A DNA stretch of 64,000 bases, taken from assembly GCA_900074745.1 (NCBI GenBank), contig LT598463.1, positions 780,996 to 844,995 of the forward strand, read 5' to 3'. A program made the translations under genes and the position numbers. The notes under the pieces are model-generated. The model searched no databases, was not told the DNA's origin, and saw only the letters and a list, made by a program, of their open reading frames with translations. The DNA is from Lachancea mirantina. Its lineage: Eukaryota; Ascomycota; Saccharomycetes; Saccharomycetales; Saccharomycetaceae. Shown here piece by piece: positions 61,667-64,000 of this stretch; within the stretch, counting starts at the first letter, position 1, and every line of letters begins with the position of its first letter.

Positions 61667-63043
61667 ATGTCTAAAAAGAAGAACATTCCGGTAAGAATCG
61701 CGGTTTTAGGCGGCGAAGAAACGGGTAAAACGTCGTTTATATCGAGGCTGACGGTTGATTTAGTTCACGAGTCTCACTATCCGACCAGAGAGCAAAACAA
61801 TTGGCTTTTCACGTTCAGACCCGTGAGTGCAGTTGCAAGAGCAATATTAGATGAAGAGCCGCATAAACGATGCCGTATTGAAAATGGGAGAGTTGATGGT
61901 CCTATTTTCGACTCTCCGGATATTAGCGACCACATTTTACTACCACCTCTGGTTTTTCGAAGCATTATTGAGGAATTTAGTAGTGACTATAAATCGAACA
62001 ATCAAGAATCCAAATCATTGTCGCCAGGGAATGCACTGTACACTTACAAAGAGAATTCCAATGAACTATTAAACGTCAAATCTTCGTCAACAAATTCTGA
62101 CTCTAATATCATGAGATCTGCGTCTCAAGCGCAATCGAAAATTTGGGACGAAAGTCAAATATTGCCCCTTGGCAGCTACATGCCTCCTGACTATGAACCA
62201 ATAACCATAGATGTGATAGATACGCCTGGGTTTAAGCCCGATATGGTTGTTCCGTTCTTGGAAGTTTCGCTTTTCCGTAAGCTAGATCGCGACGTTTTAG
62301 GCCGCTTGGCTGACGAGCCACGCTTGCCAGTATCGACGACAAGTATGCTAGTGGCTTCAGGTGCTTCAGAACTCAACGGAAAAGTTGCTGGCTACGTTTA
62401 TGTATACAGCGCAGTTCCCGAGCTGAATCAAGGTGCTTCTCCGCCAGGATACGAATCTGCTTCTCTCGGTGATAATGTGGACACAATTATAGCTGAAGAG
62501 CCAGGGAAAGAATCAAGGAAACGCTCTGTCTCGAGTGGTGACGTGGCGTGGTCATCTTTCGACAGACGCCGAGATGGAGGGCTTGCATTGCTAGAGGTCA
62601 TACGAAATTGCATGTTGGACGCATGGGCAGAGTTTCGAGATTATCAGAACCGCTGGTCGGAAGGTAAGGAAGGCGATGTCTATTCACTAATGTACAGTTT
62701 GAAGCAGATGTGGAAATCTCAAAGCAGACGTAACGAGAAACTCAAACAATTGAGATCCTATAACAGAGATCCAAAGGAAATTGATTTAGACGAAGCATCA
62801 CCCAATGCACCTCCTCCATCAATCATTATATGCACTCATTGTAATGATCATTTGGCGAGCCCAGTGTTGATCGAAACGGGTAAACGCATGGCTGTTGATT
62901 GGCGCTGCGGGTTTGTTGCTCTTGATAGCTCTGAAAATTATAACGTGGATGTTGCGTTGAGTCTGCTTCTCAGGGAGATCTTGGAGAAGGAGAAAATTGT
63001 CCAAGCCTTAAAACTTACCAAGAGGGGTGGCCTTAAGAAATAA
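61667..63043 (+). CDS. YPR084W-like protein with Ras-type GTPase features
   Basis: The 458-residue protein corresponds to S. cerevisiae YPR084W (456 residues, unknown function) by position between MDM36/ATG14 and ASA1. It begins like a small GTPase: beta strand VRIAVL, P-loop GGEETGKT (15-22), then a switch-I-like YPT (38-40). A G3-like DTPG is at 185-188, after a long insertion of about 100 residues. Near the end IIICTHCND stands where NKxD would be, and DSSENYNVDVALSLLLREI resembles the G5 loop and last helix. The G4 motif is degenerate. The ATG at 61667 is the first in frame; the frame from 61649 begins with TTG, and another ATG at 61662 is out of frame. The GTPase reading is my inference. 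Confidence 0.8.
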   Translation: MSKKKNIPVRIAVLGGEETGKTSFISRLTVDLVHESHYPTREQNNWLFTFRPVSAVARAILDEEPHKRCRIENGRVDGPIFDSPDISDHILLPPLVFRSIIEEFSSDYKSNNQESKSLSPGNALYTYKENSNELLNVKSSSTNSDSNIMRSASQAQSKIWDESQILPLGSYMPPDYEPITIDVIDTPGFKPDMVVPFLEVSLFRKLDRDVLGRLADEPRLPVSTTSMLVASGASELNGKVAGYVYVYSAVPELNQGASPPGYESASLGDNVDTIIAEEPGKESRKRSVSSGDVAWSSFDRRRDGGLALLEVIRNCMLDAWAEFRDYQNRWSEGKEGDVYSLMYSLKQMWKSQSRRNEKLKQLRSYNRDPKEIDLDEASPNAPPPSIIICTHCNDHLASPVLIETGKRMAVDWRCGFVALDSSENYNVDVALSLLLREILEKEKIVQALKLTKRGGLKK

Positions 63044-63084
63044 ATCAGCATTGGATATGTAAGACAATCATGACTAATTAACTT

Positions 63085-64000
63085 TTATGGTATTTTGCGC
63101 TCGCTACGATTGGTGAGCGGCGTAACCTTATGCATAAGAATACTCCCATCCTCATAGGCTATGAAACACCAATTATTCAAAAGAATATTCAAGAATCTCT
63201 TTCTGTTGAACGTAGCATTGCTCAAGTCATAATTCATTAAATTCAGCCATAGACAAGCCAACGCATTTGGCTTAATAAAATTCTTGGCTTCTGCTTCGCT
63301 GTCAGCGTTGCCGATGCTCTTCTCATTGCCAACAACAGCGCACTTTTTTTTGCAAAAGTTTGCAATCGGATTAAGGTTCTCAAAGATTAGCGATTGTCCC
63401 TTCCAGCTATTTAATGCCAAGATGCTGCCCCGACTTTCGATATCGCTAATTTGTTTAACAGGGAGCTCTATAACCTTTGCCTCAAAGTTAATGCTTGTAC
63501 AATAGCCATATTCAGTTGACACATTTGTCTCCGGACTCACTGTACTAGTATAGGATCCGTAATGGTGGTTCTCTAATGTCGAATGGACATAAATTTTGTT
63601 GTGAGTTGACGAACTCAACACATTTCCTGTCGTTGGATCCGCGCAAATCGACAGAACAGGATCTGGACAGTGAGCAGATGAGACATACGAGACATTAAGT
63701 CTGAAGAGTTTTTGGCCCACCACCGGATTTTTAGTCTGCTCAAATTCCAAACCAATTACAAAGCCACTTTCGTAGCCAACATAAATGACACCATTCTCAC
63801 AAGCCGCAAATTTCATCACTATACCTAGTCTATCAAAATTCATACCAGTTCTAGTCTCTTTAAATCTCTTCACCATGGGATACAAGTTTAAACCGCGAAA
63901 CTCTCTTGTGAGCGACCGAGGATCTCTAATATCAAAAGAATAAATATCAATGAGCTGCGAGTCCATAGTATTGCAACACCATAAACGATACCTTTCTTTG
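63085..64000 (-). CDS. ASA1: Asa1, ASTRA-associated WD-repeat protein (partial, runs off right edge)
   Basis: About 304 C-terminal codons are visible; the frame is open to the window edge, and the methionine at 63966 is internal. Beta-propeller signatures include IYSFDIRDPRSL, ENGVIYVGYESGFVIGLEF, DPVLSICADPTTGNVLSSSTHNKIYVHS, and a final blade NWCFIAYEDGSILMHKV. S. cerevisiae Asa1 (443 residues) works with Tra1, Tti1, Tti2 and Tel2 in the ASTRA/PIKK maturation assembly. The order YPR084W-ASA1, convergent here, equals YPR084W-YPR085C. WD repeats are weak, so synteny matters for the name. Confidence 0.88.
   Translation of the reverse strand, partial: KERYRLWCCNTMDSQLIDIYSFDIRDPRSLTREFRGLNLYPMVKRFKETRTGMNFDRLGIVMKFAACENGVIYVGYESGFVIGLEFEQTKNPVVGQKLFRLNVSYVSSAHCPDPVLSICADPTTGNVLSSSTHNKIYVHSTLENHHYGSYTSTVSPETNVSTEYGYCTSINFEAKVIELPVKQISDIESRGSILALNSWKGQSLIFENLNPIANFCKKKCAVVGNEKSIGNADSEAEAKNFIKPNALACLWLNLMNYDLSNATFNRKRFLNILLNNWCFIAYEDGSILMHKVTPLTNRSERKIP

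Overview
The window is nuclear DNA from a budding yeast (family Saccharomycetaceae), most probably a lineage that split off before the whole-genome duplication (WGD); Lachancea-like is my best guess. Genes are dense and nearly intronless, proteins align almost end to end with Saccharomyces cerevisiae proteins as I remember them, and TEF1 shows the usual yeast codon bias. Gene order supports the pre-WGD view. Genes that lie on two different S. cerevisiae chromosomes (the duplicated sister tracks) are interleaved here as single copies. A delta-8 sphingolipid desaturase, absent from S. cerevisiae, is also present.

Three ancestral blocks are joined. Block A (1-8016) interleaves XVI-left genes (RSA1, DDC1, APL5, OXR1) with VII-left genes (MPC1, KXD1). 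Block B (10530-21049) interleaves X-right (TAH11) with V-left genes (SPF1, MCM3, HYP2/ANB1), and has a BED zinc-finger gene where S. cerevisiae carries MTC7. Block C (22717-64000) interleaves II-right genes (RAD16, LYS2, TEF2, MUD1, CBP6, GRS1, MRPL36, TFC1, PTC4, TPS1, VMA2, ATG14) with XVI-right genes (NOT5, LTP1, TKL1, OPY2, MRL1, TEF1, DIB1, MDM36, YPR084W, ASA1). The A/B junction holds the desaturase. The B/C junction is a gene-poor 1.67 kb stretch with an orphan TATA box.

The genes are mostly housekeeping: replication and repair (DDC1, TAH11, MCM3, RAD16), translation (HYP2, TEF1, GRS1, MRPL36, CBP6), splicing (MUD1, DIB1), vacuole, vesicle and autophagy functions (APL5, KXD1, OXR1, VMA2, ATG14, MRL1), metabolism (LYS2, TKL1, TPS1, MPC1, desaturase) and signalling (OPY2, PTC4, LTP1). 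They are not co-functional operons. One tRNA-Glu(CUC) gene is present. I saw no transposon, LTR, centromere, telomere or CRISPR array.

The points most worth a second look are these: RAD16 loses its conserved C-terminal tail through a one-base shift in an A run; RAD16 also carries a 33-bp repeat encoding reiterated I-K-x-E motifs; the YPR084W homologue looks like a divergent Ras-type GTPase; a perfect 10-bp-period TTC array (step-type heat-shock element) lies upstream of TKL1; GRS1 has a non-AUG mitochondrial leader; MUD1 has a 54-nt intron with a GTATGA donor and about 100 extra residues inside its first RRM; and a short BED-finger protein replaces MTC7. All identifications are from memory of family sequences; no search was run.
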